A stretch of DNA of 64,000 nucleotides from Parasponia andersonii (taxonomy: Eukaryota > Streptophyta > Magnoliopsida > Rosales > Cannabaceae): positions 306,961 to 370,960 of the forward strand of contig JXTB01000234.1 of assembly GCA_002914805.1 (NCBI GenBank), in the 5' to 3' direction. Within the stretch, counting starts at the first letter, position 1, and each line of letters begins with the position of its first letter. Below the pieces are notes generated by a model. The model was not told the origin of the DNA, made no database searches, and saw nothing but the letters and a program-made list of their open reading frames with translations. Below are positions 35,700-48,117 of this stretch, piece after piece. Made by a program: the position numbers and the translations under genes.

Positions 35700-36213
35700 T
35701 GTTAGGAAATTTAACATTTCTTATATGGATATGGGCCATATTTTGTGTAGATCTAATAAAATTGTGATTAAATAATAATTGAGTCTAGAATATTTATTGG
35801 GTGTCAATCAAAATATGGATACCTATTAGATATCCAACTAGAGTTGATAGATACCCTAATTGGGTTGTCCACCTATGATTAGGTTAAGATTATAGTCTCC
35901 ATAGCCAAATAAAAGATGTGCTCATCTTTTGTGTAGCCTCCATCCCTACTAAGAGAGAATTCCATTAGAGCACTTCAAGTTTTTGGTTGTAGAAGACCCT
36001 CAAATCTCTTCAAGAAATCAAGCCACTATAATTAGCTTCCGCCTAAGTTTCAATCTTCAGGTCTTCTACAAAATCTACAGTTATGGGCAATGGTAAGCTC
36101 ACTAAATCTTAACTTATTTATTTAGCATAGATAATCCTATGTTAAGGATAGACATTTGGTATTGTCTACTCAATATGTTTATAGATCATGTATTGTTTGA
36201 TTTATTCCTAATA
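35700..36213 (+). repeat. Copia 5' LTR
   Basis: Begins TGTTAGGAAAT and ends ATTCCTAATA, an imperfect inverse of the start. A degenerate primer-binding site TAGTATCAAGAGCC (compare TGGTATCAGAGC, initiator Met tRNA) begins at 36216. Boundaries rest on these two signals because no second LTR is left. Confidence 0.6.
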
Positions 36214-36228
36214 AATAGTATCAAGAGC

Positions 36229-37424
36229 CTTTGCTCATGTTAGATATTTGGGTTTCAATCATGCATGTTTTTTGGTTTTCAAGTTTGGATCTTCAACTAT
36301 TTGATTTTTAAAATTTTGGATTTACATGTATGATTTGTGATTTTGTTGACATATTTGATATATATTTATTATTTTGAGGGTTAAAGTTTTGACTTTCGGT
36401 CGTTTATGTTTGAAATTTGGGGCTTAAAGTATCAATTTTCAGAATTTTTTTAATGTTTTAGGCCGATTTGTCGAATCTGAAAAAACCTAGATATTTTGAA
36501 GTTTTTAGGAGACCGGTTTATCGCCTCTAAGAAGCGGTCTACCAGTCACCCTCAGCATAGGTCAATTTTTGACCAAATTTCAGATTTTTTAGGTTGATTT
36601 TTTTAGGTAGATTTTGGTCATTTTTTACTTAAATCACGAAGTTCAGACATATTTTCGACCTATTGAAGTCTAAAACGACCCACATTTTATCCGTTGAAAA
36701 TCTTATTTGGTTTTAGGGTTGATAAAGTATTTAGTCAAATAAAAGATGATCGAATCTGACAATTCAATCACTATTAGAATTGGTCTACTGACCATTGATA
36801 GGCGGTCTACCGAAAAAGCTACCAAAATAAGCATTTTGTCTCTGCCAAAATCAGTAGCCTTGAGCAGCCTACCTAAAATTCTAACAAAGAAAATTTCAAA
36901 TTTTCCAGTTGTTTTTAGTTATTTTTTTGGGCATTTCGGTCAATTTTCTTTACACCATTTGTCTTATATGTTAGACTAAACATGATGAAGTAATATGTTG
37001 CCAATGTAACCTCTATTGCGTAGTTTTGTTTAGTCTAATGTATAAAGATGTTATGAGTTTGTTATTTATACAGATAATCGCCGACCTAAAGGAAGTTGAT
37101 TATTTGGCTGAATGACAAACACAATTGCGATGGTAAAAATGTGATGGTTGTCAAGCTTCTACGTGAATAATAGAACGGCCCAAATAAAGATTCATTGTTT
37201 GTCAGGATTTACTATCAATGTTTAATTATTGTATTTAAGAATGCCACTTACAAGTTAATAAATCTGCCCAAAGGAAGACTTATTTGTGTTATGCTAGGTA
37301 TCTTATGATGGAATGACCCACCTTTATATGTCGTGTCATGTTTTGTATATATTATTGATTTGTATACTTATATATGACATTTTAAATGTGAGCATGTTAT
37401 TTATGATTTAATTGTTATTCTTTA
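36229..37424 (+). other. Copia untranslated leader
   Basis: About 1.2 kb between the primer-binding site and gag, AT-rich, with repeats of GCGGTCTACC (e.g. near 36530 and 36803). No conserved protein is seen; the ORF at 36746-36979 has no family. Confidence 0.5.
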
Positions 37425-38200
37425 TTTAGTTTCTGTTTCAAATATTTTCGCTAACTTAGATACTATTCCTGTGCTTAATGGCATAAACTTCAAGCCATAG
37501 AAAGAGAATGTCATGATTATACTAGGTTGTATAGATCTTGACCTAGTATTAAGGAAAGACTCTCCTACTCTACATTCTACTGAGGGTACTACTGAGCAGA
37601 AAGTATTCAGTGAAAAGTGGGAAAAGTCTAACCGTATGTGTATCACGATAATGAAGCGTTCTATTCCTGAAATCATGAGGGGCTCTTTGCCAAAAGAGAA
37701 AAATGCTAAAGATTCCAATACTACACTTGGGAAGTTATATCTCAAGAGTGAAAAGGTTAAGATGATCAATATCTTGATAAGACTTATCTCAATGAAGTAT
37801 AGTGGCAAAGGAAACATAATAGAGTACATCCTGCAGATATCTTATTTAGTAGTAAGACTTAAAGAACTCAAGTTAGAAATGTTGGATGACATGATTATGG
37901 CTTTGGTCTTTATCAATCTTCCTGCACAATATGGAAACCTTAAGACTATATACAACACCTAAAATGAGAAATGGGATCTCAATGAGCTTATTTATGTTTG
38001 TGTATAAGAAGAAAGGTCAAGGCTGAAAAGCCAGAAAATGCTAACTTGACTATAACCTCTAAGACAAAGAAGAGGAAGATGGATAAGAATAAGGAAGACA
38101 CCACATTCTAAGGTGCAAAAGAAACAAGATGAGAAAATTTGTTTCTTTTGCAGTAAGGTTAGGCACATCAAGAAGGAATGTGCTAAGTACAAAGCTTAGC
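37425..38200 (+). pseudogene. Copia gag (UBN2-type)
   Basis: The frame reads IPVLNGINFKP, then a stop, KENVMIILGCIDLDLVLRK, EKWEKSNRMCITIMKRSIPE, ISMKYSGKGNIIEYILQISY, LPAQYGNLKTIYNT, all in the order of UBN2-type copia Gag. A zinc knuckle CFFCSKVRHIKKEC ends it near 38190. Stops at 37498 and 37960 and small frame changes break it. The minus-strand ORF at 37422-37829 is a shadow. Confidence 0.75.
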
Positions 38201-38339
38201 GTATAAAAAATAGTAAGCTTATTGTTTATATTTATTCTGAAGTTAATTTAATTTTTGTACCTAAGGATACTTGACGGGAAGATTTAGATGTTACTACTTA
38301 TATAAGTAATTTTATGTAGGGTTGCCTGTGGAGCCATGA

Positions 38340-39442
38340 GCCAAATGATGTTGAAAGATTCATCTATGTGGGCAATGGTAAAACAACTCAAGTAGAGGCT
38401 ATTAGGCATTTTAGATTAATTTTGGATTCTGGTTTTCATTTGGATTTGAATGAGACTTTTGTTGTATCATCTTTAATTTCCATTTCAGTGTTGGACAAAT
38501 CCGGTTTCTCTTATTCATTTAGAAATAATAAATTTAGTCTTATTCGTGATTCAAATGTTGTTGGTACTTATTTCCTTAATGATAATCTATATGTGTTAAA
38601 TACTCAATCCTATATTAAGGAAACCTTTCATGTTAATTAAGAGGTACAAAATGAAAATAAATAAATGAGGACTCATCGATACTATAGCACAAGCACTTAG
38701 GACACATTTTTAAACAAAGAATTGAACGTCTGGTGTCTGATGGAATCCCCGATTCCTTTGATTAGATAGACTTCAAAGTCTGTATTGAGTGTATAAAGGG
38801 AAAACAAACAAATGTTAGAAAGTTAAATGCCAATAAGAGCTCTAAAATCTTAGAACTGATACATACAGATATTTGTGGCCCATTCCCCATGACTTCTCAG
38901 AATGGACAACAATACTTTATCATGTTCATAGGCAATTATTCTCGCTATGGGTACATCTATTTAATACACGAATAGTCTCAATCATTGGATGTATTTAAGA
39001 CTTATAAAGCAAAAATTAAAAATCAGCTCGATACGAAAATTAAGGCTATCAAATACAATCATTGTGGTGAATACTACGGTATATACGATGGGTCAAGCAA
39101 ACAACGTCCAAGACCCTTTGCTAAGTATTTGAAAGAGTGTGACATTGTTCCATAATACACCATGCCAGAAAAACCTAGTATAAATGGTGTAGCAAAACGA
39201 TGCAATATGACCCTTAAGGATATGATACAGAGTATGATTAGTCATTCCATCTTACCAGAATCACTTTGGAGTAAAGTACTTAAAACTATAGTATACATTT
39301 TGAATAAAGTACTAGGTAAAGCAGTAGTTAAAACCCCTTATAAACTTCGGACTGAACGCAAGTCTAGTATTAATCATTTATATATTTAGGGTTGTCCAGC
39401 AGAGACAAGGCCTTATAAGCTAAATGAAAAGAAATTAAACTC
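38340..39442 (+). pseudogene. Copia pro-integrase remnant
   Basis: Starts in the protease-to-integrase linker (YVGNGKTTQVEAIRHFR, then SVLDKSGFSYSFRNN), followed by the integrase zinc-binding end (CIECIKGKQT) and catalytic core. The first catalytic Asp is kept (ELIHTDICGPF). At the second position Asn stands in IKYNHCGEYYG where Asp is expected, and at the third Lys stands in [11 protein letters not shown] where Glu is expected, so the DDE triad is lost. Several stops interrupt it. Confidence 0.75.
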
Positions 39443-41528
39443 AAGAACAATAATATAATAAACCGTATTTTACACAAAAAAATTATTTATATATTTATAC
39501 TTATATAAATAAATGGAGAAAATATAAAAATACCAAAGGTTTGGTTAATTAATCAAGGATAACTCAATAATTTTGAAGACTAGGAAACTTTATACGTATT
39601 ATTTTTCAATCTCTGATAAAAGAAAAAAAAACATGTAATGCTTTGTAGAGGGAGAGTAGAATGGCTGAAAGTTTGGAAAAAGAGGTAGGATTATAAGAAG
39701 GTCAATTGTCAATTCTCTGAGGTAAAGAACTCCTCCCTATCAATTATCAATCAATTATTTGGGATTCTTGGGGTTAATCTATCTTCTAGGGTTTAGAATT
39801 CTTTAAACATATTTTTGTTTCAGCTATAATTCTAGGTTAATTTATATTTTGAGTGATTACTCTCGTTATAAGGTATAAAACAAGCCCAAAATTATGTGAT
39901 TTGATTGTCTAGATTAAAGTTATTTATTTTTAAGTTTTGGTTTAAGATAATAAAATACAGAAAAGATTGCAACCAATTTTTCTAGCATTTATGTTGGTCA
40001 AATAAGGTTATATTTGCTATAGTAAGCTTTCTAACGGTATATAATTCGTCAAAAATGGATTTAAAACCAGAAAGATATAACTTTTTGAAGTGAACACTAC
40101 GAATCTAGAAAAATTTTATAACTCTTAGCATTTAGAGTATAACGTGGCAGCAGCTTGCTTGGCTTTGTCGGATTACCTATAGATCCTACAACCATGTTCT
40201 TGGCACTTTTAGTGCCCCTATCATTTGTAAAAATTATCCTCTTAGTTTCACAACTTTTTAAATTAATTTGGAATTGTTATAAATTTTTGATACTGAGGTT
40301 ATGCAAGATAATGTAGTGAATGTGTTGAGTGTGCACGGGCAGTGCATTAGACATTATGTTAGGCATGATTTAAGGTACCTATTAAGTATTTAATATTCAT
40401 ATATGATTCTTGTTATAATTATAGGTTCTTGTGGTAGCTAGCAAATATGCAAGTAACCTTTCATCTTTGCTAGTGACTTTGTTTTACTGAAATTAATCTC
40501 TTTTGCTTTCTCTTAAAAGAAAGTTATGTTTGTAAATTTGAACTTATTTTCAAGCTATTTATTAATAAATAAAAATTATTTTGACATAAGATAACCATTT
40601 TTTGAATAAAATATGGATCAAACTTATATTTATTACTACTGTTAAATGATTTGGAAATTGTTACCTTATTGATAAATATGAAAAGTGGTGGTTAACTATT
40701 TTATAATTGAATGTGTTGAAATACTTTTCAGTGACTATGCATGTGGATCCAATCCACAGGGATTATATATGGATAGTATTGACCTAGTTATAGAGTTAAA
40801 TATTGTATATTCGTACCCAGCTATAAGGGTTATTTATAGTAGATTCGTACCCTACTACGTGGATTATTTGTGGCAGATTCGGACATGGTCACAGGGGTTA
40901 AGTATATCCATAGTCGCCAAAATTATAATTAGAATTTAAAAGTGATATCGATCATTGAACAAGTTTGATACAATAAATTTTGAAACTCTCTATTTTGCTA
41001 AATTAGATTTTAGTTAATTTCATTTTCTTAATTTAAAAAGTATTGATTTCGAAGTTAGAGTTATTGTATAAAATACTTACTGAACATTTCAAATTGTATA
41101 TCCTTGTTTCAATTAGTAAAGTTTATTGATTACTTACTAGATTGTCGAGCTCACTCTTTTATTTTTTAATTTTTTTCAGATTTGGAGAATATTCAATAAG
41201 TGGAACTCATTTGAAGGAGGGAGATGGTTTGAGAAAGATTTACTATTTAGAGCTATTGTATTATTTAGTTTCCATTTTGAGACATTATTGGTTATTTGAG
41301 GTATACTGAATTATTGTTATAATTTTATTTTCTTTTGTTATTATAGATTGAGCAAATTATTATTGATAGTTTAGAATGATTTAGTGTTTTATTATAATGA
41401 GATATTTTGGGTGTTAATAGACCTATTTGGATTTTTAATAATGATTGGATTCGAAGTATTTTGTGTCTATGAGGTTTATCCTAATGGGCATATAGCAGTT
41501 GCCATGTTCTTGGTCTTGGGGCGTGACA
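39443..41528 (+). repeat. Gypsy LTR-like region (5' end not found)
   Basis: The right end GGGGCGTGACA (to 41528) is followed after seven bases by a primer-binding site, so it is the 3' end of an LTR. The stretch GTCGAGCTCACTC (41145) with a following TTTTTTTCAG is also typical of plant gypsy LTRs. The start of the LTR was not identified, and part of 39443-39900 may be unrelated spacer. Confidence 0.45.
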
Positions 41529-41535
41529 ATTAACG

Positions 41536-41550
41536 TGGTATCAGAAATTA
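41536..41550 (+). other. Primer-binding site (Met tRNA type)
   Basis: TGGTATCAGAAATTA matches the TGGTATCAGAGC start of initiator-Met-primed plant retroelements over ten bases. Confidence 0.6.
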
Positions 41551-41788
41551 GGCTATGATATTTTAAGATCTTGTCTAAGATTATGATTTCGTTTAAGTTA
41601 TGATATTTAGAACCTTCTTAAGATGTTGATTTTGTCTACCTTAAGTTACGATGATGATCTCGTCTAAGATTAGAGTAATAAGTGCTTTAAGACATTAGGT
41701 TAAATAGTTGTAATCTTTTTGCTATTTTGTTTATTATCTTAAATATCAAGAAATATTGGAAAAATCTATTTTATGTTTGAAGGGTAGA

Positions 41789-42949
41789 ATGGCAGACAAT
41801 AGGAATCTAGTAGATATAGCTTGTGAAAATCAAATGGCTAATAGACAAGCTAGGCAACACCAAGGAGCTCAATAACAAGGGGGTCAACAACAAGGAAATG
41901 TCGACGATGGTGCTAGGAATGTTCAAGGTGAACCACAATAAGCTGGGCCACATGCATTAATGGAAACCTTAGTTGGAGTGGTTCAACATCAGTAAACTCA
42001 ATAATAGATGTTATAAGAACAATTTCAACAACAACAACAACAAAATACTATTCATCACCATAGGCAACCTAATGGAATGTTAGAGTTTAAGAAACTTATA
42101 CTGCCATCATTCGAAGGAGCAACTAATCCTTAGAGGCTGAGAAGTGGTTGGCTGAAATGGAAAAAGGCTTTCACTACCTTGGGTAGTACTGATGCTAAGA
42201 AGGTGACTTATGCTACTTATATACTACAAGGAGGTGCCTATGATTGGTGGCTAATGATAAGGCGTCAACATAAATAAGACATTGAACCTTTTACTTGGAG
42301 GAGCTTCAAGAATGTGTTTAACGAGAAATATTTTCCTAAGAGTGTTGTTGCCAAAAAGAAATAGAATTTGTCAAACTAGAGTGAACACGACAGTAGCTTA
42401 GTGTGAGGCAGAATTTACAAGATTGTCAAAGTTTGCTCCTCATTTAGTGGCAATTGAAGAAAGTAGAGCTCGAAGATTTGAAGAGGGTTTAAGGTCCCGA
42501 ATTAAACAAGGATTCTGAGCCATTTGAGTTAGAAACTTATGGAGCTATAGTGAGCAAAGCTTTACTGATGGAGAAGGAACTCAACGATGCTCAACAGGAT
42601 TGAGATAACAACCAAAGGAAGAGACATAGGTCAAAACTACAAAAGAGTCAGAATTCAGGTAGACAAGCCAAGAAGCAAGGAACTCAAGCTAGTGGACTTC
42701 AGTGTACAAGACACAATAAAAAGAATCATATAAACAAGAACTACCGATGGAATATATATGCCTGTTTTCGTTGTGGAAGTAAGTTTGTATCATGCTTTTT
42801 AAACAAAGATTCAAACACTGCACAAGCTCTTCAAAATACTCAATCCTCTCAAGGAACTAGACCTAATGGAGGCAAAGAAGGAAAACAAAAATGTAAAGCT
42901 CAAGAAATAGTTTATGCTATGACACTGCAAGATGCATAGACTTCAAATA
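41789..42949 (+). pseudogene. Chromovirus-like gag with internal stops
   Basis: ATG at 41789 (MADNRNLVDIACENQ). A Gln-rich stretch is followed by FKKLILPSFEGATNP, EAEKWLAEMEKAFTTLGS, TYILQGGAYDWWLM and SFKNVFNEKYFPKSV, the retrotransposon gag core. Near the C terminus a degraded zinc knuckle (CFRCGSK) and the linker [10 protein letters not shown] are seen, the point where protease should begin. Many TAG/TAA stops and a frameshift are present. Confidence 0.75.
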
Positions 42950-43850
42950 TAATATTCAATTGATGGTAGTCAGATTGAAAATCAATTTTAGAGAAGACTT
43001 GTGCACCTTGCAAATGATCAAATAGATTGTCGATCCTTGGTAGAGAATATATATTTTGTATAGTCACTTTGTTCAATTCTCGATAGTCGATGCAAAGACA
43101 CATGCTCCCATCTTTCTTCTTCACAAATAATACAGGAGCTCTCTATGAAGAAATACTTGGTCTAATAAAACCTTTGTTTAATAATTCTTATAGTTGTTCC
43201 TTCAATTCTCTTAATTTTGCTAGTGCCATACGGTAAGGAGCTTTAGAAATTGAGTAGTTTTTTATAAAACATTAGTAGAGAATTATGTCTCTCTATCTGA
43301 TAACAATCATGATAAGTCTTCTAGAAAGAAGTCGAAATTCTCTTATAACAGTAATATCTTTTAGCTTTAACTCATCTTGTTGGGTATCTTGATCTATCAC
43401 CAAGTAGCCTTCATAGGCATATCTTAACATTTAACTTGCTTATAAACTAGAAATCACACAAAAAGAATTATGTTTTGAATTTCCAATAAAAGAGAACTCA
43501 AGTTGGCCAAGAATGTGAAAATTGACTTTATTCTTATGACAGTCAATAAAAGTATAATATATATATAAACAATCCATTCTTAGTATGATATCAAAATTAT
43601 ACATGTCCATAACCATCAAATCAGTAGTAACTCCCTATCCTCGATAACAGCACTACAAGACTTACAAGCATGGTCAACAATCAAAGTGCTTCCAATTGGG
43701 GTGTCTATACCTAAATTAGTGTCTATAAGTTCAATCAACATATCATTTTTCTTTACAAATTTAGTTGACACAATAGAATGACTTGCCTAGAGTCAAACAA
43801 GGTATATGCATATTTGGAGGATACAAGAAATGTACTTGTCACTATAGCTT
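42950..43850 (-). pseudogene. Inverted protease-RT fragment
   Basis: On the minus strand from 43850: FLVSSKYAYTLFDSRQVI (protease; the catalytic Gly has become Arg), STLIVDHACKSC, then [67 protein letters not shown] and DYHQLNI, where it stops at the boundary with gag. The catalytic YVDD part of RT is missing. Read in the correct order, the fragment would follow directly after the gag linker, so it appears to be an inversion within the same element. Confidence 0.75.
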
Positions 43851-43860
43851 TTTTTTTCCT

Positions 43861-44865
43861 TTGTTTTTTGGTCATGGTTGTAATATTAGGTAATAAAAGT
43901 TAGAGATGATCAATAAGAATATAGTTATTTGTAGTTATCAATCCGGTATTCAAAATGATATTACCAACCTAGTAACCTATTTGGTTACAGATGACTATAA
44001 AAATAATGTAATCTAATATATTAGTCAGTCAAGTTACAAATGGAATGTAATTGGTAACCAACCATATTGAAGATGCCAAAAAAATAGAATAGTGGAATCG
44101 ACTTTTGAGCATTTTGGTTTTTGAAGGGATTCTCTTATTATAGCTTTTTTTTTTTTTGAACACCTCTTATTATAACTTTTAGGCTAGAGAAAAACATCTT
44201 GAAAATGAAGAAAGATTTTGGATGTAGCTGAAGTAGTCACATTTGTCTTTGAGATGAAGAGTTCCAAATCCATGTTAGATATTTTTTATTCAACCAAATC
44301 AATTATTTAATAGTTTGTTTTGTTTTATGCAAGGAACTGGTACTAGACAATGACAAAAAACAAGCTACTTCTTGATTATTCTATTATACGTTTACTCAAA
44401 CAACATACTATTACTTGTCTTAATATAGTTTCTTATTCTTGTTAGCACATTTTGATCTTAGTCCAGTTTCAATATCCATGCAATGTTTGTAGTTTCATCT
44501 AAGTTTTTCTTCCGAGTGAACCATTGGCTTTATGCGTATAGGCCCACGATGATTATTTAGAGGATGATAGAGAGAAAAACTAAAGAGACAGTGGCTAAGG
44601 CACCTTCCGAAGTTATTGGAGTTTAAATGGACAAATCTTAAGATCTCCTCTCTTATTCTTTTTCCTTAGAATTTCATCTCTGTTTTTTTTTTTCTTACTG
44701 TTTAAGAGAGAATTAAAATTGTTTTAAGTTTCTAATATTTTCTTGAATTTATTAGGAAACTGAATCATAGGATTCTTAATACGTGATGATTATCATTGAT
44801 ATTTTATTTGTGAAAATCAATCGGGTATTTTTTTTTTTTTGGCTCATATCAATCCAATAACCATA
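43861..44865. other. AT-rich spacer with isolated GTAACC motifs
   Basis: No coding domain. GGTTAC and GTAACC motifs begin at about 43960-44070 and are absent until 44866. Confidence 0.45.
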
Positions 44866-45860
44866 ATCTAGAAAGTGGTAACTAGTTTGGTTACTAGTTT
44901 ATAACCAATCTAGTTACCAATATAAGTAACCAATAACGATTTTTTTTATCATTAATCAATTTGGTTGCTGGTTACTAGTGACTAGTTGATTAGTAACTAA
45001 TAACCAGTAATTAAATTAGTCTTGTAACCAATAATTAGACTAGTTTTGTATCGAAACTAATAATCAAATGTAGTAACTAGTAACTAAATTAGGCACTGGT
45101 TACCTATAGTCATTAGTTTTGCAATTGGCTACCATTTTAGAAATAGAAACTAGTCTAGCTAGTTACCATTTTGTAAATGGCTGTAGTCTAGTAATAAATA
45201 ACTAGATTAGTTACTGACTAATAACTAACTAGTAACCTAAATAGTTACCATATAGGTTACAAAATAATCATTTTTTGAGGTAGTTGGTTAGCATTAAATA
45301 ATCTAATAGTAACTTGAGTAACCAATAACTAGAATAGTCTTGTATAGAATCGTGTAATCAGAATAGTAACCAATAACTAGTCTTCTATAAAAACCTATAA
45401 TCAAAATAATAACCAATAACTAGTCTTGTAACTAATTATTAGTAATCAAATTAGACTTATATAAAAACCAGTAATCAGATTAGTCTTATATGGAAATCAG
45501 TAACCATAATGGTAAATAGTTATTAGACTGCTTACTGGTTACCAGCATTCACTAGTCTTTTATCTAGCTACTAGTTTGGAAGTTAGAAACTAGTTTAGCC
45601 AATCATTGTTCTCATAAGTGACTGCAGTCTGGAAACCAATATCTAGCTACTAACTAGATTAGTTATTGGCTAGTAACTAGTAACTTTAATGATTACTATA
45701 AAAGTTAAACGTTCTCGTTTTATGATAGTTGGTTATCATTAACTAATCTAATGATAACCAGTGTAACCAATTAACTGAGTGATCTTGTATAAGAATCAGT
45801 AATCAAAATAGCACCTAGTAACAAGACTAGTTACCAATAACCAGTAACAGTCATATAACT
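44866..45860. repeat. Degenerate GTAACC/ACTAGT repeat tract
   Basis: About 1 kb is built from variants of AGTAACCAATAACTAGATT and its reverse complement, with dozens of GTAACC, GGTTAC, ACTAGT and TAACTAG words in both orientations and irregular spacing. There is no open frame. I know no family with this repeat; it could be an old satellite or the subterminal array of a DNA transposon. Confidence 0.75.
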
Positions 45861-46242
45861 ATATCTATTTTGGTGTCTTAGATAGGGTTTGGTGAAGTGG
45901 CCTTTTGAATTTTACCAACAATTCAACAATTTTCAATTCTCTCAAGACATATTTATTAATTACCAACGAAGAAGAATATATACAAGTAAAAAGATAAAGG
46001 GAAAATAGAATAAAATTACAATTGAAAATGTTTCAAAAAGGAAAGAAATAAAAATATTCTCTTTCCTATGCAGTTAAAAGTTGGAATTAAAATATACTAA
46101 GTACGTACAAAAAGAGGTGGCATAATGGCCTTTCATAAGTAGTAAAGTGGTCTCTACTATTATGTACAGCCTCCCAAAACAGAATTAGGAAACCTGAACA
46201 TATAACAATATGAAACTTAACGTATTAAAATAAGGATGCTCT
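45861..46242. other. Spacer before the LTR element
   Basis: AT-rich, no coding signal. Ends with GCTCT, the left target duplication. Confidence 0.5.
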
Positions 46243-46710
46243 TGTAAAAACCTAATTTTTAGAAGGGTAGTTTTGAACTTTTATCCAAAAAAAAAAACAG
46301 AGATATGTATATATCCGTTTCCTTTCTCTCTCTCGGACTTCTTCTTCTTCTTTATTGTGCCTAAAGCACAGCCACCTCCAATGACCCACTTTTCGCCAGA
46401 ATCACACCACGCCACCACCTGGAATCATGTTGATCCACCACCAAAATCTTCCAATTGAGTTTTTGCGACCAACGGAGCTCGGGTTCGTCGCTGGTGAAGA
46501 GGAGTGCCACGGAAGAGATTCAAATATTGATCAAGATTCAGCCACCTCAAGCCGTGAAACTGGTCTTAATCAACTCGTTTCGACACAAGGATCGCCATGA
46601 TATATATATCTCGACTCAATTTTACTTAGATTAAATTTCACCATTTTTCAATCTGACCTTTATATTACAAAATAAACCTCATATTTGTGATGTACGTGTA
46701 AAAACAAAAA

Positions 46711-46746
<36 letters not shown>

Positions 46747-48117
46747 TTTGTGACTATATTTAGTGACGAGGATGAAAATCTAAATCTAACAGCTTAGATT
46801 GTCTCGTTTTGCGTACCATAGGTCTGAGTTCGGTCTAACTTAGTATTTTTGAGTGCTCTGAATTCAGTGGTGAAGCCTGTTTCATGATCTAAAGCTCTAA
46901 TTGAAAAATTGAATTTTCAAACCTATCAATTAAAAGTTCAAAAACGACGCTTAACCTTCTAAATGACACCAAACTTTCTCCCTAGCCTCGTAATGCTCTT
47001 TTGACTCGACTGAGATAGGGATTCGATTATTTGGTTCTAAAATTAGTTTAATTTATAAATTTACATATTTGTGATAAATATAGAATTTCGTAAAATTATT
47101 TACAAAAAAAATTATGTTCATACAAGTTTTTGACCTGATTTGAGATATAAACTGCCTAAAAGGCACGTCATATTTGTTGGTGTGTTATATATATATTATT
47201 TTGAACTATTTTCTGTAGGAAATTAGATTTAGGTTTGATAAAAAAAACGGTCGTTATAATGCCAAAATTTTTAGAAAATCCACAATGGTTTGAGAACAGA
47301 GTTTTGAGAACTAAATGATGTTTGATTAAAAAATATGGCATGGTTATTTTGTGATTTTGTAGAAATGGTGCATATCCTTATTCTGTCACTCATATTGCAT
47401 TTGCATGCATTCACATACTTACGCGACTGTCAGACTTATTGTACCCCACATATGGTGCTCGGACTTACGGTGCCTTTTTAGATGGCTCAGACTTACGAGT
47501 GATCCACTAGGATACTTCGGACATCATGATTGTATACATAATTATATGTTGATTTGAATATATATGTATTGGTTCCATATGTTACCTCCTACTTCCTCCC
47601 ACTTTCAGGTGTTGATTTATTTTAGGATAATTGTCTTAGTAGCTTGACAAGCTTGTTTGGCTTATGTATATCATCTTCCACATCTTCATTGGTTGGTTCT
47701 TATTCTATACCATCCTTTTCTTCTTATGTCAAATTTATTTAGCCAATTGCAGTGTATTTATTAAATAAATGTATGAGGATAATTTTGCTATTAAACTAAG
47801 TATTTAAAAATACAAAGGACTTTATGTAAATTATTTGGACATTGAACCTAAAGTTTTAATCTGACTTATTTTACTAAAGTTTATAAATTTACAAATATTT
47901 TCTAAATTAATAATTAGAATTTTCTATAAACTTTAAATAAAGGATTTTCCTTGAAAAATTAAAATAAATGAAAAGTTTCTAATTATGAAATTTGCTACTA
48001 AAATCAAATATTTTAAGTACTTGATTTTTTGGAGTTTTGGGAAATTACTATTTATTATTATTTTCATTTAAATTTACTAAAAGTCATAGCCTTAGCCTTG
48101 GATTTTCAGTTGTGATA
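46243..48117 (+). repeat. LARD-like element, left LTR
   Basis: Starts TGTAAAAACCTAATTTTTAG and ends GTTGTGATA (CA mutated to TA). It lacks about 150 bases (after 47575) that are present in the right LTR near 53656-53830. A TA microsatellite lies at 46719-46743. Confidence 0.8.

Larger units (their letters stand above)
35700..39442 (+). mobile_element. Truncated Ty1/copia retrotransposon
   Basis: One LTR, a primer-binding site, a leader, gag, a protease remnant and integrase are present in order; the element stops abruptly after GCPAETRPYKLNEKKLNSRT, where the integrase C-terminal region would continue, and no RT, RNaseH or 3' LTR follows. Many in-frame stops show it is an old fossil. Confidence 0.8.

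Noticed and set aside
37422..37829. 135-residue minus-strand ORF
   Set aside because: Antisense shadow of the copia gag, which matches a known family on the plus strand.
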